A stretch of DNA of 64,000 nt from Kiritimatiellia bacterium (GTDB taxonomy: Bacteria; Verrucomicrobiota; Kiritimatiellia; RFP12; UBA3636): the NCBI GenBank assembly GCA_017481725.1, contig JAFUOX010000026.1, positions 30,311-94,310 of the forward strand, read 5' to 3'. Below, one piece after another: positions 26,877 through 38,545 of this stretch. The notes beneath the pieces are model-generated. The model saw only the letters and a program-made list of their open reading frames with translations. It was not told where the DNA came from and ran no database searches. Position 1 is the first letter of the stretch. Every line of letters begins with the position of its first letter. Made by a program: the position numbers and the translations under genes.

Positions 26877-28195
26877 AAATTTGTGCCACGTCATTATAGT
26901 AATATAGTGACTAGTAGATAACTATATAAGTCAAAAGGTGTGGCTCACCAGAGACTTAGGAAAGATTAATAAAATAATTATGCATATATAAAATAATACA
27001 TGGTGATAAAATGAAATTAGAGAAGATTTGTTTGTATTGTGGCAAACAATATTTTATTCCACAAAATCAATTTGAGCGAAGTAAATTTTGTTCCGATGAA
27101 TGTTTTCGCAAAAATAAAAATACACAGCTTGATTATTGCTGTGATTATTGTGGGAAGAAAATAAAGGTCCAAAAGGGTAAATATGAAAAGGCGTTAAATG
27201 AGAACAGACATTTATTTTGTAGTAAAGCATGCGCTAATAATGCACAAAAGCCGGTATGGAATGACATTGTTACTTTATTTGATCAGCGAGGTTATATATT
27301 ATTGGCTAATGAGTATATTAATGCTAAAAGTAAATTGGAATATATTTGCCCAGAACATCAAGAGTATGGTCCTCAATATATTACATATAACAATTTAAAA
27401 CAAGGCTTTGGGTGTAAATACTGTGGTATAGAAAGAACGACAAATAGCAGAAGGCTGCCGTTTGATAAGGTTAAAGAAATTTTTGCAAAGCATGATATGA
27501 TTTTGTTGGATCAAGAGTATAAGAACTCTAATACTCCAATGAAATATATTTGCAAACATCATGTGGAGTTTGGTGTGCAATATATGGCCTTGTCAAATGC
27601 ATGGAAACAGCATTGTCCTCATTGTAATACAATTAAAGGCGAAGATAAAATTTCACAGTATTTACTTGATCATAATATACAATTCGTTTCTCATAAAACA
27701 TATGACGACCTTCGAGGTATTGGCGGAGGCAAATTATCATATGATTTTTATTTGCCGGACTTTAATTCGTTAATAGAATACCAAGGAGAGCAGCACGAAC
27801 GTCCAGTTGATGTTTTTGGCGGTGTCAAGCAGTTTCAAGTTCAGCAAGAGCATGATTTAAGAAAAAGGGAATATGCCAAAGAACATAATATTGAATTGCT
27901 TGAAATTTGGTATTATGATTTTCAAAATTTGGAGAAAATATTAGAGAATAAATTTTTATTAGTTGCATAATTATTTTATTTTTATCCTCAGAGACTGCAG
28001 GGTATATATGGTAACATATGTACTGAAGTTATCTATCCTACTCTTCTATTATATAGAGACAAGAGGATATAATATACAGTCCGCACTCACGCGATAAGCC
28101 AAAGTATATGAAACGTGAGAGGTAGCCAGAAATGACTATCCGCCATTATATTATATAATGGTCAGTAGGTGGTTGCACCGAAAGTAACAGAAGTG
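26877..28195 (+). other. Group I intron 2 in the tape measure gene (1,319 nt, encodes an endonuclease)
   Basis: Exon 2 ends in U; P1 pairs exon GUGGU (26872-26876) with intron GCCAC (26887-26891), again with U-G at the splice site. A 5-bp P10 (intron UUUGU with exon 3 ACAAG) supports the 3' site after G28195. Group I core sequence AGGATATAATATACAGTCC lies near 28063-28081 and a hairpin-rich P9 region follows. The intron ORF occupies 27011-27970. Splicing joins KVV to QDPSSVGSALRTISLRLRG, restoring the conserved core. Confidence 0.87.
27011..27970 (+). CDS. Intron-encoded homing endonuclease, EDxHD (Vsr-like) type
   Basis: A 319-residue protein with a weak ribosome binding site (ggtgat). The N-terminal ~205 residues hold four zinc-finger-like elements: CLYC...CSDEC, CDYC...CSKAC, CPEH...CKYC and CKHH...CPHC. 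The last two look like the DNA-binding repeats of phage homing endonucleases. The C-terminal ~110 residues form a PD-(D/E)xK-like nuclease of the EDxHD class: GEDKI at ~210, D245 in YDFYLPDF, E256 in IEYQGEQH (H262), and an IWYYD end. It should cut intronless tape measure alleles near the exon junction, promoting intron spread. GIY-YIG, LAGLIDADG and classical HNH motifs are absent. Confidence 0.85.
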   Translation: MKLEKICLYCGKQYFIPQNQFERSKFCSDECFRKNKNTQLDYCCDYCGKKIKVQKGKYEKALNENRHLFCSKACANNAQKPVWNDIVTLFDQRGYILLANEYINAKSKLEYICPEHQEYGPQYITYNNLKQGFGCKYCGIERTTNSRRLPFDKVKEIFAKHDMILLDQEYKNSNTPMKYICKHHVEFGVQYMALSNAWKQHCPHCNTIKGEDKISQYLLDHNIQFVSHKTYDDLRGIGGGKLSYDFYLPDFNSLIEYQGEQHERPVDVFGGVKQFQVQQEHDLRKREYAKEHNIELLEIWYYDFQNLEKILENKFLLVA

Positions 28196-31100
28196 ACAAG
28201 ATCCTTCCTCCGTAGGCAGCGCCCTACGTACAATTTCACTACGTCTTCGTGGTACTTCAGTTGAAATTCTCGAAGAAATGGGCGAGGAAACTGAGGGAGT
28301 AGTAGAAAGTACAAGTAAACTCCAGGAAAAACTAAAAGCATTAACTGGTGTCGATATCTTAACAGACACCGGTACATATAAAGACACATACACGATACTA
28401 AGAGAAATCGGCGAAGTATGGGAAGATCTAGACCCCATGGATCAGGCCGCTGCGCTTGAACTTATGGCGGGTAAGAATCGTGCTAACACTCTTGCTGCAA
28501 TTCTCAACAACATGGAAGACCTTAAGGGTGCATATCGGGATGCTCTAGGTGCTGAAGGTTCAGCTATGCGTGAAAATGCGGCTTACCTAGACTCTATCCA
28601 GGGTCGTATTGACCTCTTTAACAACGCGCTGCAAACCATGTGGATGAACTTGCTAAATAGCGACGCCATCAAATGGTTTGTTGATTTGGGAACGTCGCTT
28701 ATTAAGGCGGCCGATAAAGTAGGAATCTTAAATGTTGCAGTTGCCGGAGTCGTTACATATTTTACAGCAATTAAAAAGCACAACCCCGTAACAATGTTTA
28801 AAGACCTTATTGCGGCTATGCAAAATTACAATCAAATAGTCAAACAAATACAATCAATTGGATCTATAATTGGTCCAGTGAAAAATATGTCATGGGATCA
28901 ATTCAATGCTGGTCCAGTTAATGCATATGCGGCAGCAGTAAGTAATTTAACTGCAAAGCAACAGGCCGCAACTTTGGCTGCATCTGGGTTGAACTCGGAA
29001 CAAATTGCTTCAGTGCTTGCGGCAAATGGTTTAAGCTCGGCTAATATTAAGCTTGCGATGTCGGAAGCAGGCGTTGCTCAAGCAAAAACACAAACTGCCG
29101 CTGCGACAGGGCTGCAAATTGCGGCTGCGATGAAACAACAAGGTGTGGCACTGAGCCAAAAGGCTACAAACTTCTTGCTTGCACATAGCACAGAAGAAGT
29201 GACAAAAAAAATGTTGGCTAAAGCCGTTGTTGCTGGCCAAATAACCCATCAAGAAGCAGTGCTTATTATGAAGTCGATGGGTGTTGTTGCGGCTAATACT
29301 GCACAAGCATTTTCGTGGAAAGCATTAGGCACAGCTATTAGCGCCGCATTTAAGTCCAATCCAATAGGCATGTTAATCAGTATTGCAAGTGCTGTTACCG
29401 CAATTGTCATTCCAGCTCTTGATGCTTTAATTGATTCAACAGAAGAAGTAAAACAAAAAGCAGAAGATGCGTTGACTGAATATTCGAATAGCCAATCCGA
29501 ATTAAAGAAGACTAAATCTACTATGGATGCATTATCGGATGATTATGCTAAACTTGCATCTGGCGTTGATGAATTTGGTAATAATATAAGTTTATCTACT
29601 TCACAATATGAGCGCTATAATGAAATTGTTAACCAAATTGCTGATATGTTCCCACAGATGGTAAAGGGATATACCGCTGAAGGTAATGCTATTATAAAGA
29701 ATAAGGGTAACGTCGAAGCATTAACTGCAGCATATGAATCTTTACAGTCGGTTGCAAGCAACACACTGTTAGCTAGCGCCGATGATATTATGCAAAATTA
29801 TAAAAATACCTTTGAGAATAAATGGTATGAAGATGGTCCATCAACCGATTCAAATAAGATTAAAGCATCTAGAGAATTATCAAAGATGCTTAATAATCAA
29901 GATACTTACAAATTTGGAGCATATTTTAATAACAGCAAAAATGACGGCATAATTACCACAATGGTGAATCTGTTGGAGGATGCAGGTATCGAAGAAAAGT
30001 CGTTCACTGAAAGCAGTGAAGATTATGTTAAGCGTGCCCTGACAGAGTTCCCTGGAATTGTGCAAAGCATCATTAATACATGGGAATCTACCGCAAATGC
30101 TGCCGTTTCAAATGTGAAACCACTAATAAGCGCCTATTTGGATACGAGTGTTGGTTATGCCGGATTAAATGATCAACAAAAGCAAGTCATTGATTCTATG
30201 GTTGCGTCTTTGGACGAAGAATTCTTTAATGCATTTGATGGTGACGCTTCTAAATTATATACGGCTCTTGAATCAATGATCCAGAATTTAAAAACATCTG
30301 GGCTTGATGATGAATATAATTTAATGCTGAACGTTAAGACATCATTTAATAATGATGAACTTACCGTTAAAGAATATCAAGATGAGGTTAACACTTTTAA
30401 AACAAAACTTGATAATCTTGTTTCCGATGGTATTTTGAGTGAAACTGATGCGAAGTACATTAAACTATCAATTGGTATTGACGATGATGGAGTTACTAAA
30501 GAATTAGATTCTATGGTAGCTTATGCTCAAAAAATTGTCGATGAAGAAAGTAAAGATAAGATACTAACATTAACTTATTCTGACTTACAAATTATTAATA
30601 GCAGTGATTTTAAAGTTCCAGAAGGTACATTATTATCATGGACAGAATTGAAAGAAAAAATAGCTGCCATTAAGGCAATGGATCCTGATATTAATGTTAT
30701 TCAGACGTATACCGATTTATCGGGAAAAATGTCTAGCTATAATGACATCTTAGTTCAAACCAGTGAAATAACAGCCAATAATCTTGAGGTTACTCAAGAG
30801 TATAAAGATTCTTTGCTTGAACTTGGTATTAGTTCGCAAGATCTTGCGAAATGTTTCGATGATGAGAATAAGCTCGTTGTAACAAACGCAAAGCTTCTTA
30901 ATACTCTTGTTAAAAATGCAAAGGGTAATATTCTCGCAAACACAAAACTTGCTAAATCTCAGGCTCGCCTCCAATACTATGAACTTTACAAGGAAATGAA
31001 AGATCTTACTGGTGGCATGAAAATTACAGACGGCGCAACTTTAAGTTACGTCGAATCTCTGTATGCCCAAATGTCCGCACTAGAAAAGACCATCTCGCAG

Positions 31101-34100
31101 TATTCTCTGTTAGAAGCTAAGTTGCTTGGTGCTGCAAATGCTTATGAACAATTAGAGCAAGCACAAACACAAGATGAAGCAAACGATTATGGCAGCAAAG
31201 CAGAGGAACTTGTAACCGTTCTGACTGACGCGTTTACCACCCGTGAATTGGGTACACAAGCCGCACAGGTGGCTATTGAAGGACTTATTCCAGAGGACGT
31301 ACTTGACTCCGCTAAGGAAAAAGCCAAAACCGATTTAGATGGCGCAATGCAAGACATCTATGATTACTTTGTAAACGATAAGGGTGTAATTAAAAAGCTA
31401 TTTAAGTTTGAGTTTGACGACGATGGCAAAGTATCTGGCGTTGAAATGACACGTGAAAAGGTACAAAAGTTCACAGATGAATTGCTGAAGGCTGGCAATG
31501 TATTCCAGGGAGAATTTGATAAAGCTACTAAGCACTGGGATAATGTAACATTTGCTGATGGTATAGATTCTTTAGAAGATTTTGCCGACGCACTTGGAAC
31601 TACCGAGGAAGTTGCGTTCGCATATTTGACCGAATTAGAGAAACTTGATATTAGTTGGCTTGCTGGCGATTATGCATCTCTACTTGATATGTTGACAAGT
31701 AACGATATTGAACGCGCCATCATGCAAAATACAAAAGATTTGGCTGATTTGGAATATCGTGCTGCTAATGGCGATTTCAATTATAAGGGTGGATACGACG
31801 ATTACGTTAAGCAACGCACAGAACTTGAAAACGAAGCCTCTGCTAATGAACAGGCTGCCAGAGAATCTATTGCAAAATGGACGTCTGCAACAAAAGAGAT
31901 TGAGAAGGCTCAGGCTAATGTAGATAAGCTATCTGGTGAATTAGCTAAGATGGATGGTACAGAGGCCGATTTTGACGTTAAGCAAGAAGCTTTAGAAGAA
32001 GCGGTACAGGAACTATATAAAGCACAAACGTTATTAAATGGCCTTGAAGAACCTACGGAAGTTATGCTAACTGTTGTTGGTGAAAATCTACGTGCAGAAA
32101 TTAAAAACATTGAAGATCAATTAGCCGCTGAAGGTTTTACTGTTGATGCAGTGGTACAACTTGATAAAGAGTCTGGTGAATATAAAGTTGTTCAGAACAG
32201 CGAATATACCGGAAAACTTGATGCTGAAACGCTAAAAACATTAGCCTCTTTAAAGACACAAGAGCTTGAGGTAACTAATCTTTTGAGCACTGGAATTACA
32301 ACAGCAGAAGGCCATTTAAGTAATATTGATTCGACGGTTCAAAGTATATTATCTGAAATTGGCAAGAGTAACTCTGGTGATGGCTCTGGCGAAGGACAAG
32401 ATGAAGCCAAAGCAACAGTAAAGGCATATATTTCTGAGTACAAAGAAGTCGATGGCGGTGCATCTAGGGATAGTCTATCTATTGATAAACTAGTTGGACA
32501 TCTTTCATCATATATTGATGAGACGAATGGCGACCAAATTGTAAATTCCACTATTGCAAATTTGATAGGTACACTAACTGAATATAGAGACGCTACTGGT
32601 AATAAAGAAATTACTAACTCAACACTCAATAATTTGCTCGGTATGGTTACATCTTATATGGATGCGACTGGCGGTGCAGAGATAAAGAACTCTACATTAA
32701 AGGCACTGACTGGTGTTGTAATAGCATATGAAGATGCTACTGGTGGGGCAGAAATTACAAATGCTACATTTAAAAATCTTACCGGTATTATAACATCATA
32801 TGCCGATCAGACTAACGGAGCTGAGATAACAAATTCTGCTATTAAAGCATTGGTTGGAACGGTTATTGCTTATCAAGATGCCAATGGTGGTGCTGTAATT
32901 GATAGCAAGACGCTAAATGCATTGGTTGGTGTTATTAAAACATATAAAGATATGACCGGCGGAGAGATTGATGGATCTACCATTAAAGAATTAGTTGGCA
33001 TTATTACGTCATATAAAGATATGACTGGCGGTGCAGAAATCACTGGTTCTACTTTGAAAAACCTGGTTGGTATTCTTGTATCGTATAAAGAAACAAAGGG
33101 CGGTGCGCCAATTGAAAACTCTACGTTACAAGCTCTTGCTGGTGTTGTTGTAAAGTATGAAGAATCTTCAGAGGGCGTAAATTACGATGACTTAGACTCC
33201 ATTAAAGCACTTGAAGCCGAAGTATCCGAATATGATGAAGCGTTAAATTGCGACAAGAGTAAGCTGTTGCAAAATTTCGTTGCAAAAATAACCGCATATG
33301 ATGATAGTGAAGCTACGATGCCGTCGGCTGCCGGAACAGATTCAGAGCCTAAAGAAATTACCAAAGAGTACGAAGTTGTGGCCACAACTACAACCAAGGC
33401 GTCTGAGAAAGCTGCATCTGTGATAAGCGATTCCGCACAAAAATATGTTGCAGCCTTACAACAACTGAATGCATTTATGAATGCTGGCTTTACAGCAAGC
33501 GATTATTTAACTTCAGGTGAAGCGGCGAAGTTCGGTATTGAGGTTGACGAGGATTCGTTTATAAGTGCGATAGAGGCATATCAATATCTTGAAGAGCAAC
33601 TTCAGAAACGTGAAATGCCTACTGTTCAAATAGCTAATTTTGCAACAGAACAAATCGATCAGCAAATACAGACATTGCAAACGGCTTTAAGCAGTAATAA
33701 TTTTACCAATATAGACCCGATATCTCTAGGCCTTGAAGTAGATGCAAATCAAACGGAAATTAAGGCCGCTATCGAGTCCAAGCTAGCGACGTTGCAATTG
33801 AATAAAGATTTATTGTCTTTTTTTGTTAATCTTACTGTGAATGAAGAAGATCAATTGACAGTGACACAAATCTTAGAGCAATTTAACCAGTGGCCGATGA
33901 ATTCAAAAGTAGTGCCGGTTTCTGCATCTGGTGTAGATGCTACCAAGAAAGGTTTGAAAGCTATTGATAGCCTGGCTGCCAAAGATGCAACTAAAACTGT
34001 GACTGTTGTTACACAGCAAAAAACTAGCGGAACGTCAACGAGTACACAGAATTCTGGTGGCAGCGGTGGTATTTGGTCTAATATTTTTGGTTGGCTAAGT

Positions 34101-37070
34101 GGAAAAAATGACGTCAATGGCACTGCTCACGCACAAGGAACCGCGCATAAGGGCGGTTCTTGGGGTGCACCAAAGACTGAAACTGCACTGACTGGAGAAT
34201 TAGGTCCAGAGTTACGTGTTCGCGGAAATAGATGGGAATTGCTTGGCGAAAATGGCGCAGAGTTTAACGAAGTCCGCAAAGGCGACATTATCTTTAACCA
34301 TAAACAAACAGAAGAACTTCTCACTAACGGCTATATCACTGGTCGTGGCAAAGCCTTTGCAGAAGGTACGGTTGGTGGTACCGCGTACTCATTAGCAATG
34401 GAGTCCGGAGTTATTGGCGGAAAAGCTGAGATAGGGTCGTCAACTCAAACCATACAAACAAGTACTGTTAAGATCGAATCTAAGGGCGATACCAATGTGC
34501 AATCAAATAAAGGAACGGTGGTTGACCAGTGGAACAGTAACGACAAACCAAGCAAAGATCTTTCTAACAAAAAAAATAATAGCGGTAGTAGCGGGAAAAA
34601 AGACGCTGAAGATGAATTCAATGAAATCTTCGATTGGATTGAAGTTCGTCTTGAAGAAATAAACGAGGATCTCAGTCTAAAAGGCGCAAAACTTGAAAAT
34701 GTGGTAGGTTCAACAAAACAGAATGCCATTATCGACGATATGCTTGAGCTCAATCAAAAACTATATGACAATCTAACAGCTGGTGCATCTGAATACTACG
34801 CTTTCGCTAAGAAATTACTTGCAGACGTACCAGAAGAATATCGTAAGGCAGCACAAGACGGTTCTATTGCGATTGAAGAATTTGTCGGTGAGGCAGATGA
34901 AAAGACACTTGAAGCTATCCAGAAATATCGTGAATGGGTACAAAAGGGAGCCGATGCGACGCAACAAGCGGAAGAGGTTTTGACAGAAATTCAGAATCTT
35001 GCAAAACAAGCAATTGACAATATAGCGCAAGAATATGAAAACAAAGCATCCATACCAGGTATCAAGCTAGAACAACTCGAAGCATATAATGCACTTCTGG
35101 AAACTGACCTCGGCGCTGAATCAGAAAATATCTACAAGGCAATGATTTCCGCAAACAATAAGAGTATTGAAATACTTCAATCTCAGCGCAATAAAATGCA
35201 AGCTGAGCTTAACGCGCAGGTCGAAGCAGGAAATATCAAAAAATATTCCCAGGCCTGGTATGATGCAGTTGGTGAAATTGCTGCAGTTGACACGGAAATT
35301 ATTAACTTAACTGCCGATACAGAAGATTATCAGGATGTAATAAATGAACTTCATTGGGACCATTTTGATAATTTACTGAGCCGTTTTGAGGCAATTTCTG
35401 ATGAAGCTGAAAATCTCATTGATATTCTTGGTAATGAAGATCTTGTTGACAAAGATACTGCTGAATGGACCGACGAAGGTATCGCATCCCTTGGTCTATA
35501 TGCACAGCAGATGGAAGTTGCGGAAATGCAAGCTAAAAAGTATAAAGAAGAAATTCAATATCTCAACAAGAATTGGAAGAAACTTGGTTATACAGAGCAA
35601 GAGTATGTTGAAAAGCTAGAAGAACTAAAAGAAGGCCAATACGATTCTATTAAGGCTTACAATGACACTAAGAAAGCAATTGTTGATTTAACCAAGGAAA
35701 GAGTCGATGCAATTAAAGAAGGTATTGAAAAAGAGATTGAGGCTTATGAGGAACTTATCAGTAAAAAGAAAGAAGAGTTGGATGCTGAAAAAGATCTATA
35801 TGATTTCCAAAAGGGCGTCTCAAATCAACAAAAAGAAATTGCTGATATAGAGCGCAAACTAGCAGCACTATCTTCTGATAATTCAGCATCTGCTCGCGCA
35901 AAACGTGCTCAACTACAAGCAGAACTTCTTGAGGCACAGGCTGCATTAGAAGATACATATTATGACCGTTCTGTAAGCAATCAACAAGAAGCATTAGACA
36001 AAGAACTTGAAGCATTCCAGGATGAAAAGAACACAGAAATGGAAGCTTGGGATGAATATATCGAAGACACCGAACGAGTTGTAGCAGATGGATTGGCAAC
36101 AATTCAGGCCAACACGGAAGTTGTCTACGATACCCTGCAAGCTATGGGTCAAGAATATAGTTTATCTATTGCAGATGCTCTTGTGTCTCCTTGGGAAGAA
36201 GGCAAGAGCGCAATTCAAAGCTATTCTGAAAAGTTTGGTTTGTCCATGAGCGCAACTGTTGACGAGCTCAAAAAAATTGCAGAAGAATACAAAAAGACAA
36301 TGGCCGAAATTGAACAGGCCGGTAAGCAAGCTGTAAGTACCATTACACAAAACGTCAGCGGTTATCAAAGTGCGACATATAAGGAACCTCCGAAGAAGGA
36401 AGAAACACCTGCGACTCCGACGCCACCAGCACAGCAAGAACAAAATATAACATTGCCGAAAAAGGGTAGCAAGGTAAAAGTCAAAGCAGGCACAACGCAT
36501 TGGGGCGCAAAGAGCAGCAATAAGAAAATGGCCTCGTTCGTTCCTGGTCGGACTTATACTGTATCTAACACTTATGGAAGCGGTTCAAGTGCACAGGTCT
36601 TATTAAGCAAAAAAGAAACAAATAAGAAGTCTGCTAATTATGGTAAAACAGTCTATATGGGCTGGATTAACATAAAAGACCTTGAAGGATATGCTAAAGG
36701 TACGACTGGCGTAAAGAACGACCAGTTTGCTTGGATAGATGAGCTGGGTGAAGAACTTGTCATTAGACCTTCAAATGGCCGCATGACATTCATGGAAAAG
36801 GGAACCGGTGTCATCCCAGCAGACCTAACTTCCAACCTCATGGAGTGGGGCGAGCTTGACCCGTCTATCATGTTAGAGCGCAATAAACCAGTTATTAATG
36901 CACCCCATATTACGAATAATAATATGGAGATTAATATGGATATTGCTGAGGTTGTGCATATTGATAGCGTGTCTAATGATACTATTCCTGATCTAACCAA
37001 GGCTATTGAAAAGCAATTAGATAAGTACATGAAAAACTTGAATGGCCAGATTAGAAAATATGCAAGATGA
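28196..37070 (+). CDS. Tape measure protein, exon 3 (residues 3294-6251)
   Basis: Continues the core to about residue 3530 (SLRLRGTSVEILEEMGEETEG...LAAILNNMEDLKGAY), followed by hydrophobic segments near 3480 and 3685. Long helical regions follow; ten beta-type 24-residue repeats at ~4726-4965; a glycine-rich GTAHxxG/AEGT region around 5270-5360 (LGPELRVRGNRWELLGENG) typical of tape-measure C-terminal thirds; a very long coiled coil (~5430-6000); an SH3-like segment (~6050-6125); and a conserved-looking end (LDPSIMLERNKP ... NNNMEINMDI). No credible start codon with a ribosome binding site exists near 28278, so this is not a separate gene. The whole protein winds through the tail tube and sets tail length. 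At about 0.15 nm per residue even the part from the core onward would span ~450 nm. Confidence 0.88.
32490..33209 (+). repeat. Ten 24-residue (72-bp) repeats inside the tape measure protein
   Basis: Ten consecutive units averaging exactly 24 residues, consensus LxGxxxxYxDxTGGAEIxNSTL. One unit is 23 and one 25 residues long. The hydrophobic/Gly/Tyr spacing suggests beta-strands, unlike the helical rest of the protein. DNA identity between units is only moderate, so the array is not newly expanded. Confidence 0.8.
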
Positions 37071-37082
37071 TAATATTTTAGA

Positions 37083-37116
37083 TAAAGGGAGAGCGCGTTG
37101 GCTCTCTCTTTATCTA
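37083..37116 (+). terminator. Terminator after the tape measure gene
   Basis: 11-bp stem AAAGGGAGAGC / GCTCTCTCTTT (one G-U pair) with loop GCGTTG, followed by a T-rich tract. It lies between the tape measure and distal tail genes. Confidence 0.8.
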
Positions 37117-37157
37117 TTTTTATGTACAAAATTAATATAGAAAGGGAGTGAGAAAAC

Positions 37158-38453
37158 ATGGCTTCATATCACACGAGTTTCTCATATCACGAACAAAACA
37201 GTGCCAAAGACTATGGTTTAATAATTACAACCTTTGAGCCAGATAGTGGATTTACCGACGCGTTTTTGGCAATGGAAAATGTAAGTGATGAATATTATGA
37301 CAGGACAAAAAAATATAACTACGGTAGCAAATATTCTTCGTCTGCCGAAATCAAAATCACCTTCATCAAAAGTGACGGCTCAGACATGACATTGAATGAA
37401 TTTAGGACTTACGCCAAATGGTTAACTGGCGCAAGATTTGACTCATGGTTGGACATGTATGTCGGAGACACTATTATATATTCATTTTTAGGCAAGTTCC
37501 TTAACATGGAACACTATAAGTTGGATGGTAGAATTATTGGCTGTAAGCTAACATTCTCCAGCGTATCGCCGTGGGCATATTCTGCACCACAAAATTTTGA
37601 ATGCGCTATTTCCCAGACATTGTATGTTGATGGTGATGGTGTGTTTAATAAAGGCGAAGAGTCCATGGACGTTTTTGACGGTGTTTTGTGTGCAAGTATA
37701 GACGAGGGAAGCTATTTTAACGTAACTGATACTGGAATAGTTTATTTAGACGCAGCATACAGAACAACAATTAATAATAAATCTGATGACTTATATACAT
37801 ATATTTATTTAGATATTGATTATACAAATGAAAGCGGTAACTCCCTCTATATTACCAATGAAACTTTAGGTGAAACTTCTAGTGTTACTGGTATGAGCGT
37901 TGGCGAGACAGTTTCAATTAGCGCTAAGCAGTTTATTACTTCTAGTATACCAAATAAAATTTTTGGCGATAGTTTTAACTTTGTATGGCCAAGGTTACAG
38001 CCGGGGATCAATGAATTTTTAGTCGAGGGTGGTGGCCGTGGCGTTGCCAAGTTTGTTTATAGATATCCAATGAAGGTTGGTGATTGTGCAATGGATATTA
38101 GTGTGTATGGTGGCGGTACCGGATGTGGTGATTGCGGAGAAATCCCCTCTTATGGCACTGTTAGATGGGAGGACATTGTTGGCGCTCCTACAACTCTTGG
38201 TGGTTATGGTATTACTGATGCATATACCACCGGTGAGGTTGACGCTAAAGTTGAAGACATTGATGTTGAATGGAATGATGTCACAAATACACCAACAACT
38301 ATTAGTGGATATGGTATTACTGATGTGTATACTATGGATGAAGTTGACGACAAGATTGACGATATTGAAATTTCAGGCGGTGGCACTGTTGGTGGAAGCG
38401 TCAATATTGACGAAGATGAACTTAATAGTATGCTCGAGGATATTTTGGGATAA
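37158..38453 (+). CDS. Distal tail protein (Dit-like)
   Basis: A 431-residue protein with ribosome binding site agggagtga, directly downstream of the tape measure gene. The N-terminal ~140 residues have the Dit pattern: SFSYHEQNSAKDYGLII, then TFIKSDG...NEFRTYAKWL and LDGRIIGCKLTF...SPWAYS at ~115-150. The middle is a galectin-like beta region. The C-terminal ~90 residues carry two GYGITDxYT repeats of the fibre-linker type, unusual for a Dit and probably an attachment extension. Dit forms the hexameric hub joining tail tube to tip. Its stop codon lies within a terminator stem. Confidence 0.83.
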   Translation: MASYHTSFSYHEQNSAKDYGLIITTFEPDSGFTDAFLAMENVSDEYYDRTKKYNYGSKYSSSAEIKITFIKSDGSDMTLNEFRTYAKWLTGARFDSWLDMYVGDTIIYSFLGKFLNMEHYKLDGRIIGCKLTFSSVSPWAYSAPQNFECAISQTLYVDGDGVFNKGEESMDVFDGVLCASIDEGSYFNVTDTGIVYLDAAYRTTINNKSDDLYTYIYLDIDYTNESGNSLYITNETLGETSSVTGMSVGETVSISAKQFITSSIPNKIFGDSFNFVWPRLQPGINEFLVEGGGRGVAKFVYRYPMKVGDCAMDISVYGGGTGCGDCGEIPSYGTVRWEDIVGAPTTLGGYGITDAYTTGEVDAKVEDIDVEWNDVTNTPTTISGYGITDVYTMDEVDDKIDDIEISGGGTVGGSVNIDEDELNSMLEDILG

Positions 38454-38484
38454 TAAGTACGTCAATGCGGCGTACTTATTATTT
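38452..38484 (+). terminator. Terminator after the distal tail gene
   Basis: 10-bp perfect stem AATAAGTACG / CGTACTTATT with a 9-base loop, followed by ATTTT. The first stem base is within the stop codon of the distal tail gene. Confidence 0.8.
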
Positions 38485-38545
38485 TGATGAAAAGGAGCTC
38501 ATATATGATATATATAAATTTATTAGTTAATGGGGGTGACGAAAC

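Noticed and set aside
26417..28195. Tape measure gene as a frameshifted pseudogene or two separate genes
   Set aside because: P1 and P10 pairings define two group I introns whose removal restores an exact conserved reading frame; the downstream half lacks a start signal.
28278..28290. Independent start codon for the second half of the tape measure gene
   Set aside because: No Shine-Dalgarno sequence precedes it and it lies inside the conserved core sequence.
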